Shown one piece after another: positions 25,961 to 33,361 of a stretch of 42,742 nucleotides of DNA. Within the stretch, counting starts at the first letter, position 1, and the number at the start of each line of letters is the position of its first letter. Below the pieces are notes generated by a model. It did not search any database. It was not told the DNA's origin and worked only from the letters and a program-made list of their open reading frames with translations. Origin of the DNA: Roseburia_C sp051879315 (GTDB taxonomy: Bacteria > Bacillota > Clostridia > Lachnospirales > Lachnospiraceae); NCBI GenBank assembly GCA_051879315.1, contig JBJELW010000014.1, positions 1 through 42,742 of the forward strand, given 5' to 3'. The position numbers and the translations under genes were made by a program.

Positions 25961-26902
25961 TTATATATGTCTTTCAAACACGCGCAATTTTGCACTTTTT
26001 GATCTGGAGTTCTCCTCCATCTCCTGCTCACTTGGCAGGATTGGTTTTCTCGTAATTACCTTACCTTTTGACTTTTTCCCACACACGCATACCGGAAAGT
26101 CCGGCGGGCAGGTGCAGGGATTTTCGTTTTTCCGAAAGCTTGTCTTAACGATTCGATCCTCTAGGGAGTGGAAGGTTATGATACACAGCCTGCCATTCTC
26201 CTCCAGCAAATCGATCATGTCATCCAACGTATTCTGCAATACTTCCAGTTCTTTATTCAGCTCTATCCGTAACGCCTGATAGGTCCGTTTTGCCGGATGG
26301 CCTCCAGTGCTTTGTACTTTCATGGGAATTGATGCCCGTATAATAGCATTCAGCTGTCCGGCAGTCTCAATGGGTCCCGCCTGTCTGGCTGACACAATGT
26401 GTTTTGCTATATTCTTTGCGAAGCGATCCTCGCCAAAGTCACGGATGATGCGGAACAGATCCGCCTCTGTGTAGTTGTTCACAATATCCCGTGCTGTCAT
26501 TGTCTGCCGCTGATCCATTCTCATGTCCAGCGGGGCATCCTCTTCCCGGTAGGTAAATCCCCTGCCGGGTGTATCCAGTTGAAAGGAGGAAACTCCCAGA
26601 TCCAGCAGGATGCCGTCCACTTTATCGATATTCATCCGGTGCAGCTCCTCCGCCATATTGGCGTAATTGTTCCGAATGATAGTAACTTTCTTCTGAAAAG
26701 GTTCTAATCGCTTGCCGGCCGCCGCAATGGCATCTGCATCCTGATCGATTCCGATCAGCCGGCCGCCCGCTTCCAGGCGTCGAGCAATCTCAAAGGAATG
26801 TCCGGCTCCTCCCAAGGTACCATCCACATAAATCCCATCGGGTTTGATATGTAATTGTTCGATGGTTTCCTCTAAAAGAACCGACTTGTGATTAAATTCC
26901 AT
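25961..26902 (-). CDS. rsmH: 16S rRNA (cytosine1402-N4)-methyltransferase RsmH (MraW)
   Basis: 313 aa SAM-dependent methyltransferase modifying C1402 in the ribosomal P site. HKSVLLEETIEQL, the SAM motif VDGTLGGAGHS (about 26-36), LIGIDQDADAI, GILLDLGVSSFQLD (about 96) and DAPLDMRMD (about 120), then LCIITFHSLEDRIVK (about 237), are the family blocks. The C-terminal part has a Cys-rich CTCPPDFPVCVCG. It follows mraZ by 9 nt; AAGGAG precedes the ATG. Confidence 0.97.
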   Translation of the reverse strand: MEFNHKSVLLEETIEQLHIKPDGIYVDGTLGGAGHSFEIARRLEAGGRLIGIDQDADAIAAAGKRLEPFQKKVTIIRNNYANMAEELHRMNIDKVDGILLDLGVSSFQLDTPGRGFTYREEDAPLDMRMDQRQTMTARDIVNNYTEADLFRIIRDFGEDRFAKNIAKHIVSARQAGPIETAGQLNAIIRASIPMKVQSTGGHPAKRTYQALRIELNKELEVLQNTLDDMIDLLEENGRLCIITFHSLEDRIVKTSFRKNENPCTCPPDFPVCVCGKKSKGKVITRKPILPSEQEMEENSRSKSAKLRVFERHI

Positions 26903-26911
26903 TGCTGCTCC

Positions 26912-27343
26912 TTAAATGCTTAAGCCCAACTCAGCCATATGCTCAGCCACTTCGTCCATATCATCGTAGGTGTTATCCTCCTGCCATCTCTGCTTGTCCC
27001 AGATCTCCACTCTGGTGAAAGCACCTACGGATACCACTTCTTTTTCTAATCCTGCATATTCCCGCAGGTTTGCCGGAATCAGGATACGCCCCTGCTTGTC
27101 CACTTCACAGTCAACAGCACCGGCGAAGAAGAAACGAAGAAACTTTCTTGCATCTTTTGAAGTAAGTGGAATGTCCCGGAACTTCTCTTCAATCCGTGCC
27201 CATTCTTCGTTGGAGTACACAAAAAGGCACCCGTCCAATCCCTTTGTTGCAACGAAGGTGTCACCCAGCTGCTCACGAAATTTGGAAGGTACGATCATTC
27301 TGCCCTTGGCATCTATGTTGTGACTATACTCACCCTTAAACAT
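26912..27343 (-). CDS. mraZ: Transcriptional repressor MraZ
   Basis: 143 aa, the standard MraZ length. Two AbrB/SpoVT-like swapped-hairpin halves each carry the family motif: GEYSHNIDAKGRMIVPSKFR (about 3-22) and GAVDCEVDKQGRILIPANLR (about 76-95). I start at the ATG at 27343 because GGAAGG lies 7 nt upstream and homologues begin MFKGEY; the ORF extends 12 codons further. MraZ is a ring-forming DNA-binding protein that represses its own dcw promoter. Five matching boxes lie upstream here. Confidence 0.97.
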   Translation of the reverse strand: MFKGEYSHNIDAKGRMIVPSKFREQLGDTFVATKGLDGCLFVYSNEEWARIEEKFRDIPLTSKDARKFLRFFFAGAVDCEVDKQGRILIPANLREYAGLEKEVVSVGAFTRVEIWDKQRWQEDNTYDDMDEVAEHMAELGLSI

Positions 27344-27398
27344 AAGCACACCTTCCAGCCGACTGTTTTGGTTATCCACAAAGTTGTCAACTTATCCA

Positions 27399-27458
27399 CC
27401 ACTTTGTGCCATTTCCAACCACTTTCCTCCACTTCATGTAACTATATTACCCCACTTT
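27399..27458 (-). promoter_or_regulatory. MraZ boxes
   Basis: Read on the minus strand, AAGTGG-type boxes start from CCACTTT at 27399, CCATTTC at 27409, CCACTTT at 27419 and CCACTTC at 27429 (plus coordinates), exactly 10 bp apart. A fifth, CCACTTT, is at 27452. Known MraZ sites are GTGG/TGGG repeats with 10-bp phasing. The fifth box lies between -35 and -10 of the promoter. Confidence 0.8.
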
Positions 27459-27472
27459 TACAAAAAAATCAA
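27444..27472 (-). promoter_or_regulatory. Main dcw promoter (mraZ)
   Basis: TTGATT (27472-27467), 17 bp, TAATAT (27449-27444) on the minus strand, about 100 nt before the mraZ start. One MraZ box sits in the spacer and four lie downstream of the -10, a layout for autorepression. Confidence 0.7.
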
Positions 27473-27498
27473 TTGTTTTTCATAAAAAACAGCAAAGA

Positions 27499-27533
27499 AA
27501 AGGTCGTCCGCCTTCTCGGCAAACGACCTTTGT
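27499..27533 (-). terminator. Terminator between the lgt operon and mraZ
   Basis: AAAGGTCGT (27499-27507) pairs with ACGACCTTT (27523-27531), with an inner GCC/GGC pair. T-rich tails lie on both sides (TTTTCTTT on minus, GTCTTTTTT on plus), so it can work either way. It ends the lgt-spo0E-like transcript about 90 nt after the stop. Confidence 0.8.
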
Positions 27534-27619
27534 CTTTTTTCTATTCAATTGTATTTCTCCCGGAGCCTAAAGCTGCCGTTTTCTCTTTTGTGTGCTTGTT
27601 GTGGGAATCGTCATTTACG

Positions 27620-27802
27620 CTACAGGGAAGACAAATAACATTTCTCCATCCTCTCTGTCTGCCGGATATATTCCGCAATCAACTGGTCCAACTCCACGCT
27701 CAATTCATAGCAATCCAGTATATTTGCATGTTCCTCCAGCATTTTGTCCATGCGTGCCCTAGTCTCTTCGATTTCTTCCTTTAACAGTTCACACGTATTC
27801 AT
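27620..27802 (-). CDS. Spo0E-like aspartyl-phosphate phosphatase
   Basis: 60 aa, two predicted helices. The signature region LSVELDQLIAEYIR (about 33-46) matches the SxxLDxLI(x)xY motif of Spo0E/YisI/YnzD proteins, which remove the phosphate from Spo0A-P and so hold back sporulation. Size is typical. It follows lgt by 9 nt and should be cotranscribed with it. The match rests on one short motif and the helical pattern; family membership is likely but the target response regulator is inferred. Confidence 0.75.
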   Translation of the reverse strand: MNTCELLKEEIEETRARMDKMLEEHANILDCYELSVELDQLIAEYIRQTERMEKCYLSSL

Positions 27803-27811
27803 TCGTCTCTC

Positions 27812-28681
27812 CTATGATTTCTTCGTGCTGCTTTGCGTTTTTTTCCAATTTATTACCAGTAAAACGATGGAAATCATAACCAAAACTGCTGCCAGCACCC
27901 TTGACACCGGCAAATCAGTCCCCCCGATCAAAAGCTGGTCCGTACGGAGTGCTTCAATCCAGAATCTGCCCACACCATATCCCAGCAGGTACAAAAGAAA
28001 AATCTCTCCGTCAAACCTTTTATGTTTTCGCCATAGTAACAGAAGAATAAGCAGTGCCAGATTCCATAGGGACTCATATAAAAAGGTGGGGTGCACCTGT
28101 ATATAATCAATCCCGTTGATCTGAATGATATGTTGCCTCAATTCCTCCGTAATATCGGATGCACGTACCGCATCCACCGGAAGCTGCATAGCAAACAGTC
28201 CATCCGTGTAGCCCCCGAAGGCCTCCCGATTGAAAAAATTTCCCCACCGGCCAATGATCTGTCCCAGTATCAGCCCCAAACAGGCCGTATCCGTCACCAA
28301 AGCGAAATTCATCTTCTTCACTTTCGTAAAGACATATGTAGTGATAATTGCGGCGATCACGCCTCCGTAGATTGCCAGTCCTCCTTCCCGGAGATTAAAG
28401 ATATGTCCGAGATGATCTTTATAATAATCCCAGGAGAACACAACATAATAAATCCTGGCACCAATAATGGAACAAATAATGGCAATGATTGCCAAATCCA
28501 GATAATCATCCGGCTTCTGTCCGGTCCTCTTCGCCTCATGAATGGCCATAAGGATACCCGCTATCATGCCACAGGCAATCACAATTCCGTACAGGGCTAT
28601 GCCAAAACTACCTACCATTATGGTTTTTCCTACATTTTCAAGATAAATATGAAGATGTGGAAAATAAATACTCGTTGTCAT
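27812..28681 (-). CDS. lgt: Prolipoprotein diacylglyceryl transferase Lgt
   Basis: 289 aa with seven predicted membrane helices. It transfers diacylglycerol from phosphatidylglycerol to the lipobox cysteine of prolipoproteins. Family blocks are LREGGLAIYGGVIAA (about 96-110), the signature GQIIGRWGNFFNREAFGG (about 138-155) and GYGVGRFWIEALRTDQL (about 247). AAAGGAG lies 7 nt before the start. The Spo0E-like gene follows 9 nt later. Confidence 0.96.
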   Translation of the reverse strand: MTTSIYFPHLHIYLENVGKTIMVGSFGIALYGIVIACGMIAGILMAIHEAKRTGQKPDDYLDLAIIAIICSIIGARIYYVVFSWDYYKDHLGHIFNLREGGLAIYGGVIAAIITTYVFTKVKKMNFALVTDTACLGLILGQIIGRWGNFFNREAFGGYTDGLFAMQLPVDAVRASDITEELRQHIIQINGIDYIQVHPTFLYESLWNLALLILLLLWRKHKRFDGEIFLLYLLGYGVGRFWIEALRTDQLLIGGTDLPVSRVLAAVLVMISIVLLVINWKKTQSSTKKS

Positions 28682-28726
28682 ATCTAACTCCTTTGTTCAG
28701 TTTTCTAAACTTCATTACTAAGCACT

Positions 28727-28755
28727 ATTCTACATGGATATAGTGCAAAAATCAA
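28727..28755 (-). promoter_or_regulatory. Promoter of lgt
   Basis: TTGATT (28755-28750), 17 bp, TAGAAT (28732-28727) on the minus strand. A Spo0A-like heptamer TTCGACA lies at 28785-28791, about 30 bp upstream of the -35. Confidence 0.65.
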
Positions 28756-28798
28756 ACATAATATTACATTTTTTGTCGTCAGAATTCGACATTTGCAG

Positions 28799-28926
28799 TT
28801 CAAGACTTCGTTGCCTCTTAGACACGCCTTCAAAGGTCGCTTCGCGCTGCTTTGAGGACAAAACTCAAGACTCCGGCGCCTCTTCGAGGCGTCCTCAAAG
28901 GTCGCTTTGCGCTGCTTTGAGGACAA
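28799..28926. repeat. Tandem 65-bp hairpin repeat, two copies
   Basis: Copy 1 runs from about 28801 and copy 2 from about 28866, with period 65. Both share CAAAGGTCGCTT-GCGCTGCTTTGAGGACAA. In copy 2, GTCCTCAAAG (28891-28900) and CTTTGAGGAC (28915-28924) form a perfect 10-bp stem with an inner CGC/GCG pair, next to CGCCTC-TTC-GAGGCG. It fills the gap between the DUF1540 stop and the lgt promoter. An in-frame ORF crosses it on the minus strand, but I see no ribosome binding site or protein-like character. Confidence 0.7.
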
Positions 28927-28982
28927 GCCTCAGGGCATAGTCCGGGGACACAGGTTGCATTAGTCAGCCGATCCGATGGTTT

Positions 28983-29300
28983 TTAGCAGCACCGGAAACT
29001 TGCACACTCTGTCTCACTGGCTGCGCAGGCATTACTTCCGGATACCCCGATATGCTCTGCACTGCATTTGCGATTCTCATTGTAGATGCAATTGCATGCA
29101 TCACAGGCAATCTCAGACATCTCCGGTGCACAATTACAGGTGGAGTTGGCGCATCCGCAGGTACGTTTCTGCTCAAAGCTTCCGCAACAAGTCTCACTAT
29201 TCTTATCTGCATGCTCGCCTTCAATATGAATGTTTCCACGCACACAACGGTCATCCTTCTGATAACTGCATCCTCTTACCGAACAATTTAATTTCGTCAT
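28983..29300 (-). CDS. Two-domain DUF1540 cysteine-rich protein
   Basis: 105 aa with 18 cysteines. Two DUF1540 units are visible: LNCSVRGCSYQKDDRCVRG onwards (about 3-50) and IACDACNCIYNENRKCSAEH onwards (about 63-102), each with the CxxxxCxYNxxxxC pattern and a later ETxC. It probably binds metal. Proteins of this family are common in Lachnospiraceae and have no settled function. I start at the ATG at 29300 (AAAAGGAG 12 nt upstream); the ORF runs 25 codons further through a GC-rich hairpin and is unlikely to be coding there. Confidence 0.88.
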   Translation of the reverse strand: MTKLNCSVRGCSYQKDDRCVRGNIHIEGEHADKNSETCCGSFEQKRTCGCANSTCNCAPEMSEIACDACNCIYNENRKCSAEHIGVSGSNACAASETECASFRCC

Positions 29301-29341
29301 GACATACACTCCTTTTCTGCATAAGGTATAATTATGGAAAT

Positions 29342-29414
29342 CGCCTGCTCCCCACCGGGCCCGTACCATGAACATTTCGATTCATGTGCCGGGATCACGG
29401 CCGGTCAGCAGGCG
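29342..29414. other. 73-nt GC-rich nested hairpin
   Basis: CGCCTGCT (29342-29349) pairs with AGCAGGCG (29407-29414). Nested inside are ACCGG/CCGGT, CCCG/CGGG and CATGAA/TTCATG in order, giving one long irregular hairpin. No T tract follows on either strand, so it is not a simple terminator. It lies between thrS and the DUF1540 gene, about 40 nt before the start of the latter, and may be an RNA leader element or a small RNA. Confidence 0.55.
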
Positions 29415-29485
29415 TTTCACATTGCTTTACGCACAACTAGTATGTCCGACGAATTCCATTTTCATTCACAAGATACATTCACAAG

Positions 29486-29507
29486 ATTCATGCGGTTTTG
29501 CATAAAT
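29486..29507. repeat. Short palindrome, copy 1
   Basis: ATTCATGC-GGTTTT-GCATAAAT just after the thrS stop. The 20-nt core ATGCGGTTYYGCATAAATCT recurs at 40375-40394 with 18 of 20 identical. Confidence 0.5.
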
Positions 29508-29525
29508 CTGTGAAAATCGTTTTTA

Positions 29526-31487
29526 TTATTTCTCCTCCTGTGGAAGTTCCTGACGAATTTCCTTGGTACGGATCTCCTTGCAGATAGCATCGATGAACTC
29601 ACCCAAAGGCTTCACACCTTCGTCACCGGCAAAACGACTTCTGACGGAAACTGTACCATCTGCTTCCTCCTGCTGGCCAACCACCAGCATATAAGGAAGT
29701 TTGTCGAGACGAGCCTCACGGATCTTAAAGCCAATCTTTTCAGAACGCTCATCCACTGTGGCATCCACACCATTTTTCACCAACTCATCCTTTACCTTAT
29801 GAGCGTAATCTGCGTATTTTTCAGAAATCGGAAGCACGCGGACCTGTTCCGGACACAGCCAGGTAGGGAATTTTCCTGCATATTTTTCAATGAGCCATGC
29901 CAGGGTACGCTCATAACATCCCATGGAAGTTCTGTGAATGATATAGGGACGAACCTTTTCTCCATTCTGGTCGATGTAATACATGTCAAAATTTTCCGCA
30001 ATGGCACAATCCAGCTGGATGGTAATCATGGTGTCCTCTTTGCCATATACGTTCTTGGCCTGAATATCGATCTTCGGCCCGTAGAAAGCAGCCTCACCGT
30101 CTGCCTCTACATAAGGAACGCCTTTTTCTTCCAAAACATCACGAAGCGCCTGCTGTGTGCTGTTCCAGTAATCATCATCTCCCAAATATTTCTTTTTATT
30201 CGCCGGATCCCACTTGGAAAGGCGGAATGTCACGTCATTCTGCAAACCTAAAACAGACAGAACATAATATGCAAGATCAAAACATTCCTTCAATTCAGAC
30301 TCAGCCTGATCCGGACGGATCACCAGATGTCCTTCTGAAATCGTAAACTGTCTTACACGGGTCAGTCCGTGCATCTCACCGGAATCCTCACAGCGGAACA
30401 ATGTAGATGTCTCACTCATTCGATAGGGCAGATCACGGTAGGAATGCTGCTCGTTTTTGTATACATAATACTGGAACGGGCAGGTCATGGGGCGCAGAGC
30501 AAATACTTCTTTGTCCTTCTCCTCATCGCCTAAAATGAACATACTGTCCTGATAATGATCCCAATGTCCGGAAATCTTATACAAGTCAGATTTTGCCATT
30601 AAAGGAGTACGGGTACGGACGTAGCCTCTCTCTTTGTCCTCCAGGTCCTCGATCCAACGCTGCAGTTTCATAATCATTTTGGTTCCCTTAGGAGTGAAAA
30701 GAGGCAATCCCTGTCCAACCACATCCACAGTGGTGAAAAGTCCCATTTCACGGCCAAGCTTATTGTGGTCACGCTTCTTTGCTTCCTCCAAACGCTCCAA
30801 GTGAGCTTTTAAATCGTCCTTTTTGTCATAGGCGGTACCATAAATTCTCTGAAGTCTGGCTTTCTCGGAATCTCCTCTCCAGTATGCCATGGAAGAAGAT
30901 GTCAGTTTGAATGCCTTCACACCCTTTGTGCTCATAAGATGAGGGCCTGCACACAGATCCACAAATCCACCCTGATCATAGAAGGAAATCTCTGCATCCT
31001 CCGGAAGATCCCGGATCAGCTCCACCTTGTAAGGCTCTCCTTTCTCCTCCATCAGTTTGATGGCCTCCTGACGGGGCAGGGTAAATCTGGTAATCTCATG
31101 GCCTTCCTTGATGATTTTCTTCATCTCTGCCTCTAAATTGTCCAGATCCTCCCTGGAAAAAGGCTCATGATCAAAATCGTAATAGAATCCCTCATCGATA
31201 GCAGGTCCGATTGTCACCTTTGCATCCGGAAACAACCGCTTCACTGCCTCTGCCAGCACATGGGATGCGGTATGGCGAATGACACGAAGTCCTTCCTCAT
31301 CTCTGGTGGTAACAATATTCAGACTGCAGTCTGTATCCAAAACAGTACGCAGATCCACAATCTGACCGTCCACCTCTCCGGCACAGGCCACACGGGCTAA
31401 GCCCTCACTGATGTCGGCTGCAATTTCATAAACACTTTTTGCTTCGCTGTACTCTTTCACAGAGCCGTCTTTTAATGTGATTTTCAT
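29526..31487 (-). CDS. thrS: Threonyl-tRNA synthetase
   Basis: 653 aa class II synthetase. It starts with a TGS domain (ITLKDGSVKEYSEAKSVYEI). The editing domain has HTASH (about 72-76) and VDLCAGPH (about 176). The catalytic core has motif 2 (LFRCEDSGEMHGLTRVRQFT, about 365), DIQAKNVYGKEDTMITIQLD and motif 3 (HRTSMGCYERTLAWLIE, about 505). The anticodon-binding domain follows (CPEQVRVLPIS, then LVVGQQEEADGTVSVRSR). GGAGGAGAAAG precedes the ATG. Expression is controlled by a threonine T-box leader immediately upstream. Confidence 0.98.
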   Translation of the reverse strand: MKITLKDGSVKEYSEAKSVYEIAADISEGLARVACAGEVDGQIVDLRTVLDTDCSLNIVTTRDEEGLRVIRHTASHVLAEAVKRLFPDAKVTIGPAIDEGFYYDFDHEPFSREDLDNLEAEMKKIIKEGHEITRFTLPRQEAIKLMEEKGEPYKVELIRDLPEDAEISFYDQGGFVDLCAGPHLMSTKGVKAFKLTSSSMAYWRGDSEKARLQRIYGTAYDKKDDLKAHLERLEEAKKRDHNKLGREMGLFTTVDVVGQGLPLFTPKGTKMIMKLQRWIEDLEDKERGYVRTRTPLMAKSDLYKISGHWDHYQDSMFILGDEEKDKEVFALRPMTCPFQYYVYKNEQHSYRDLPYRMSETSTLFRCEDSGEMHGLTRVRQFTISEGHLVIRPDQAESELKECFDLAYYVLSVLGLQNDVTFRLSKWDPANKKKYLGDDDYWNSTQQALRDVLEEKGVPYVEADGEAAFYGPKIDIQAKNVYGKEDTMITIQLDCAIAENFDMYYIDQNGEKVRPYIIHRTSMGCYERTLAWLIEKYAGKFPTWLCPEQVRVLPISEKYADYAHKVKDELVKNGVDATVDERSEKIGFKIREARLDKLPYMLVVGQQEEADGTVSVRSRFAGDEGVKPLGEFIDAICKEIRTKEIRQELPQEEK

Positions 31488-31596
31488 TTTATCTTTCTCC
31501 TCCTTTAAAATTCAAGTTGAGCCTCAGAAAACCTTATGCTGCTGTATCCGGAACGCTTTTTGCCTGATAGAATTTCACATAAAATTTCATATATAA

Positions 31597-31848
31597 CAAA
31601 AAGCCCCTGACACACCTAAAATGTGTCAGGGACGATATCTCGTGGTTCCACCCTGCTTCATCCTGCCCCTGCTGTATGTCATTCTCATACCATACACGGA
31701 TGCAAGACCTCGCAATGACGATAACGGAGTCACCGGACCGGATTAGGGTCACTCAGAGCTGGTCTTCAAATATCTTACAGCTAAGATGCTCTCACCAAAT
31801 GCATCTCTCTCTGCCGCCTGCCGATATCCTACTGGTCTCATCAACGCT
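31597..31848 (-). promoter_or_regulatory. T-box leader of thrS (threonine)
   Basis: On the minus strand the T-box motif AGGGTGGAACCACG lies at 31654-31641. It is followed by a terminator whose arms GTCCCTGACACA and TGTGTCAGGGGC are followed by TTTTT (stem 31604-31632). The 5' Stem I region starts near 31848. The specifier is read as GAAG-ACC-AG; ACC (31763-31761) is a threonine codon, matching the gene. Uncharged tRNA-Thr should favour the antiterminator. Confidence 0.93.
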
Positions 31849-31902
31849 TTTCCTTTTGATCCTTTTCTGAATCATTTGATTGATATCTCTCAAATTGAAA
31901 TC

Positions 31903-31931
31903 ATTGTAAGCCTTTTATTCTGCTTTGTCAA
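31903..31931 (-). promoter_or_regulatory. Promoter of the thrS T-box transcript
   Basis: TTGACA (31931-31926, perfect), 17 bp, TACAAT (31908-31903) on the minus strand, about 50 nt before Stem I. Confidence 0.75.
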
Positions 31932-31940
31932 TTCCAAAAA

Positions 31941-32453
31941 CTAGCGTCCGCAGCACTGCTTGTACTTTTTGCCGCTGCCGCAGGGACAGGGTTCGTTACG
32001 TCCCACCTTCTTGCCCACAATAACGGTGCCGGACTTCTTCTGCTCTAAGTACAGACGTTTCTTGGTCTCTGCATCGTAAATTGCATCCCACTGGGGCAGC
32101 TCATACAGCCAGTCAGCCTTAGCGTCCACCATGTTCTTGTAAAGCTTCTCTTTATCAAATATAAGATTAACTACGGTATCCTCCTCCATAGTCTCAATGG
32201 GATTTGGGGTTACCAGACTGTCATTGATTCCGTCCAAAAATCCAGTCATATCCTGGATGCTTAATCCATACTTCTCTGCCAGTTCCTTTACGGTTCCTTC
32301 AACTTTCTCATCCGGATCTGCAAGAAGCTGCTCATATACACTCTTCTCCAGGGCAAAGTATCTGTTCCAGAACTTCTGAAGTGTTCCCCGGTCTGCCTGC
32401 TGATTATATGCAACCTTCTGCCATTCCTGTAATAATGCCATTGTTTTATCCAT
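31941..32453 (-). CDS. SEC-C motif protein
   Basis: 170 aa. The C-terminus GRNEPCPCGSGKKYKQCCGR is a SEC-C zinc-binding motif as found at the end of SecA, but there is no SecA ATPase. The preceding 150 residues are helical and acidic (WQKVAYNQQ, KVEGTVKELAEKYGLSI, WLYELPQW). Such stand-alone SEC-C proteins are common in Clostridia; their role is not established, and metal or ribosome binding is possible. An alternative ATG lies four codons in (32441) with better spacing to AAGGATGG. It is transcribed towards thrS but separated from it by the thrS promoter. Confidence 0.85.
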   Translation of the reverse strand: MDKTMALLQEWQKVAYNQQADRGTLQKFWNRYFALEKSVYEQLLADPDEKVEGTVKELAEKYGLSIQDMTGFLDGINDSLVTPNPIETMEEDTVVNLIFDKEKLYKNMVDAKADWLYELPQWDAIYDAETKKRLYLEQKKSGTVIVGKKVGRNEPCPCGSGKKYKQCCGR

Positions 32454-32686
32454 CCTTAATATATTTTTGTATTTCGCATATAGCTGATTTATTATAGCAC
32501 ACTTTTTTGCTTTTTCAAACTTTTTCTATTCTGGAGCTGATTTTCTGATTTTCTATTCTCGGGCTAACTTGAGGACATTTTACAAATTGGGGGTTGCGGA
32601 GGTATTCAGAAATTTGGTGGGCTTCTTTGATCCAATACTTCTGGTGGCTGGCGCTCATATACGGATTTATTTTGCGTTTTCTAATC

Positions 32687-32908
32687 TGTAACCGTACAAA
32701 TTGGAACTCTCGTACGGTTACAGATTCACTTTCTTGTTGTGTAACCGTAGTTTTTGCCTGATCTGTACGGTTACAGATTGGCTTTCGTGTCCTATAACCG
32801 TAGTCCTAGCTAAATTCGTACGGTTACAAATTCGCTTTCGTCTCCTGTAACCGTAGTCTTAGCTTAATTCGTACGGTTACAGACTCGCTTTTGTGTCCTG
32901 TAACCGTA
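32687..32908. repeat. Palindromic tandem array A, 53-bp period
   Basis: TGTAACCGTA occurs at 32687, 32740, 32793 (TATAACCGTA), 32846 and 32899. Its complement TACGGTTACA occurs at 32713, 32766, 32819 and 32872. Every interval is 53 bp. Each unit can form a perfect 10-bp stem with a 16-nt loop, or pair with the next unit across 17 nt. The loops differ in sequence. Confidence 0.92.
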
Positions 32909-33013
32909 TAAGATCCCCCGAACTTATCATGAAGTTGCAGCGAAATGTTTTTGCAGATAGTAACTCCCTGCTGTATCAACTACTGACACCGGTAGCTAGG
33001 ATCTAATGTAGAC

Positions 33014-33254
33014 TACGGGGTAAATCAGAAAATATAAAATATCCCCGTAAAATTAAGCCACAGTTTACGGGGATAAATGTGAAATGTGGGATATCCCCGT
33101 AAAAATGTGCCGCGGCTTACGGGGAAAACCAGGAAATGTAAAATATCCCCGTATAGATGAACAGAAGTTTACGGGGAAAACCAAGAAATTTAAAGTATCC
33201 CCGTAAAGAAGTAATGCATACGAGGAAAAATAGAAAAACCGGGATATCCCCGTA
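33014..33254. repeat. Palindromic tandem array B, 52-bp period
   Basis: TACGGGG occurs at 33014, 33066, 33118 and 33170, then as TACGAGG at 33219. The complement CCCCGTA occurs at 33043, 33095, 33147, 33199 and 33248. The step is 52 bp except the last (49). Arms are extended by flanking A/T (for example TTTACGGGGATA and TATCCCCGTAAA), with loops of about 22 nt. It ends in the tail shared with 34-127. Confidence 0.92.
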
Positions 33255-33361
33255 AAATTAAGCCGTATCCCAGGGAATCTCCTATAACCACAATTTGCAC
33301 CCTAACACTTCCCAACCCAACACCCCTACAAATCCCAATTCACAGAAATCAACACCCACAT

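Larger units (their letters stand above)
32582..33342. repeat. Candidate non-coding repeat element with inverted ends (copy 2)
   Basis: The segment has no credible gene on either strand. Its left end ACAAATTGGGGGTTG (32582-32596) is the exact reverse complement of the end of copy 1 (113-127). The end of this copy (CAAATCCCAATT, near 33329-33340) is a diverged version. Inside are two different palindromic arrays. The 3' 130 bp are repeated at the left edge of the window. This looks like a small non-autonomous or BIME-like element; boundaries are approximate. Confidence 0.6.

Noticed and set aside
28705..28926. 73-codon minus-strand ORF as a gene
   Set aside because: It reads through two hairpin repeat copies, has no ribosome binding site and its residues simply reflect the repeat.
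29342..29414. Small SRP RNA or a known riboswitch
   Set aside because: The conserved SRP apical motif GGAAGGNAGCA is absent and I could not match any riboswitch consensus.
32687..33254. Possible CRISPR array
   Set aside because: The repeated units are short inverted arms with partly similar loops, not 23-40-bp direct repeats with unrelated spacers, and no cas gene is present.
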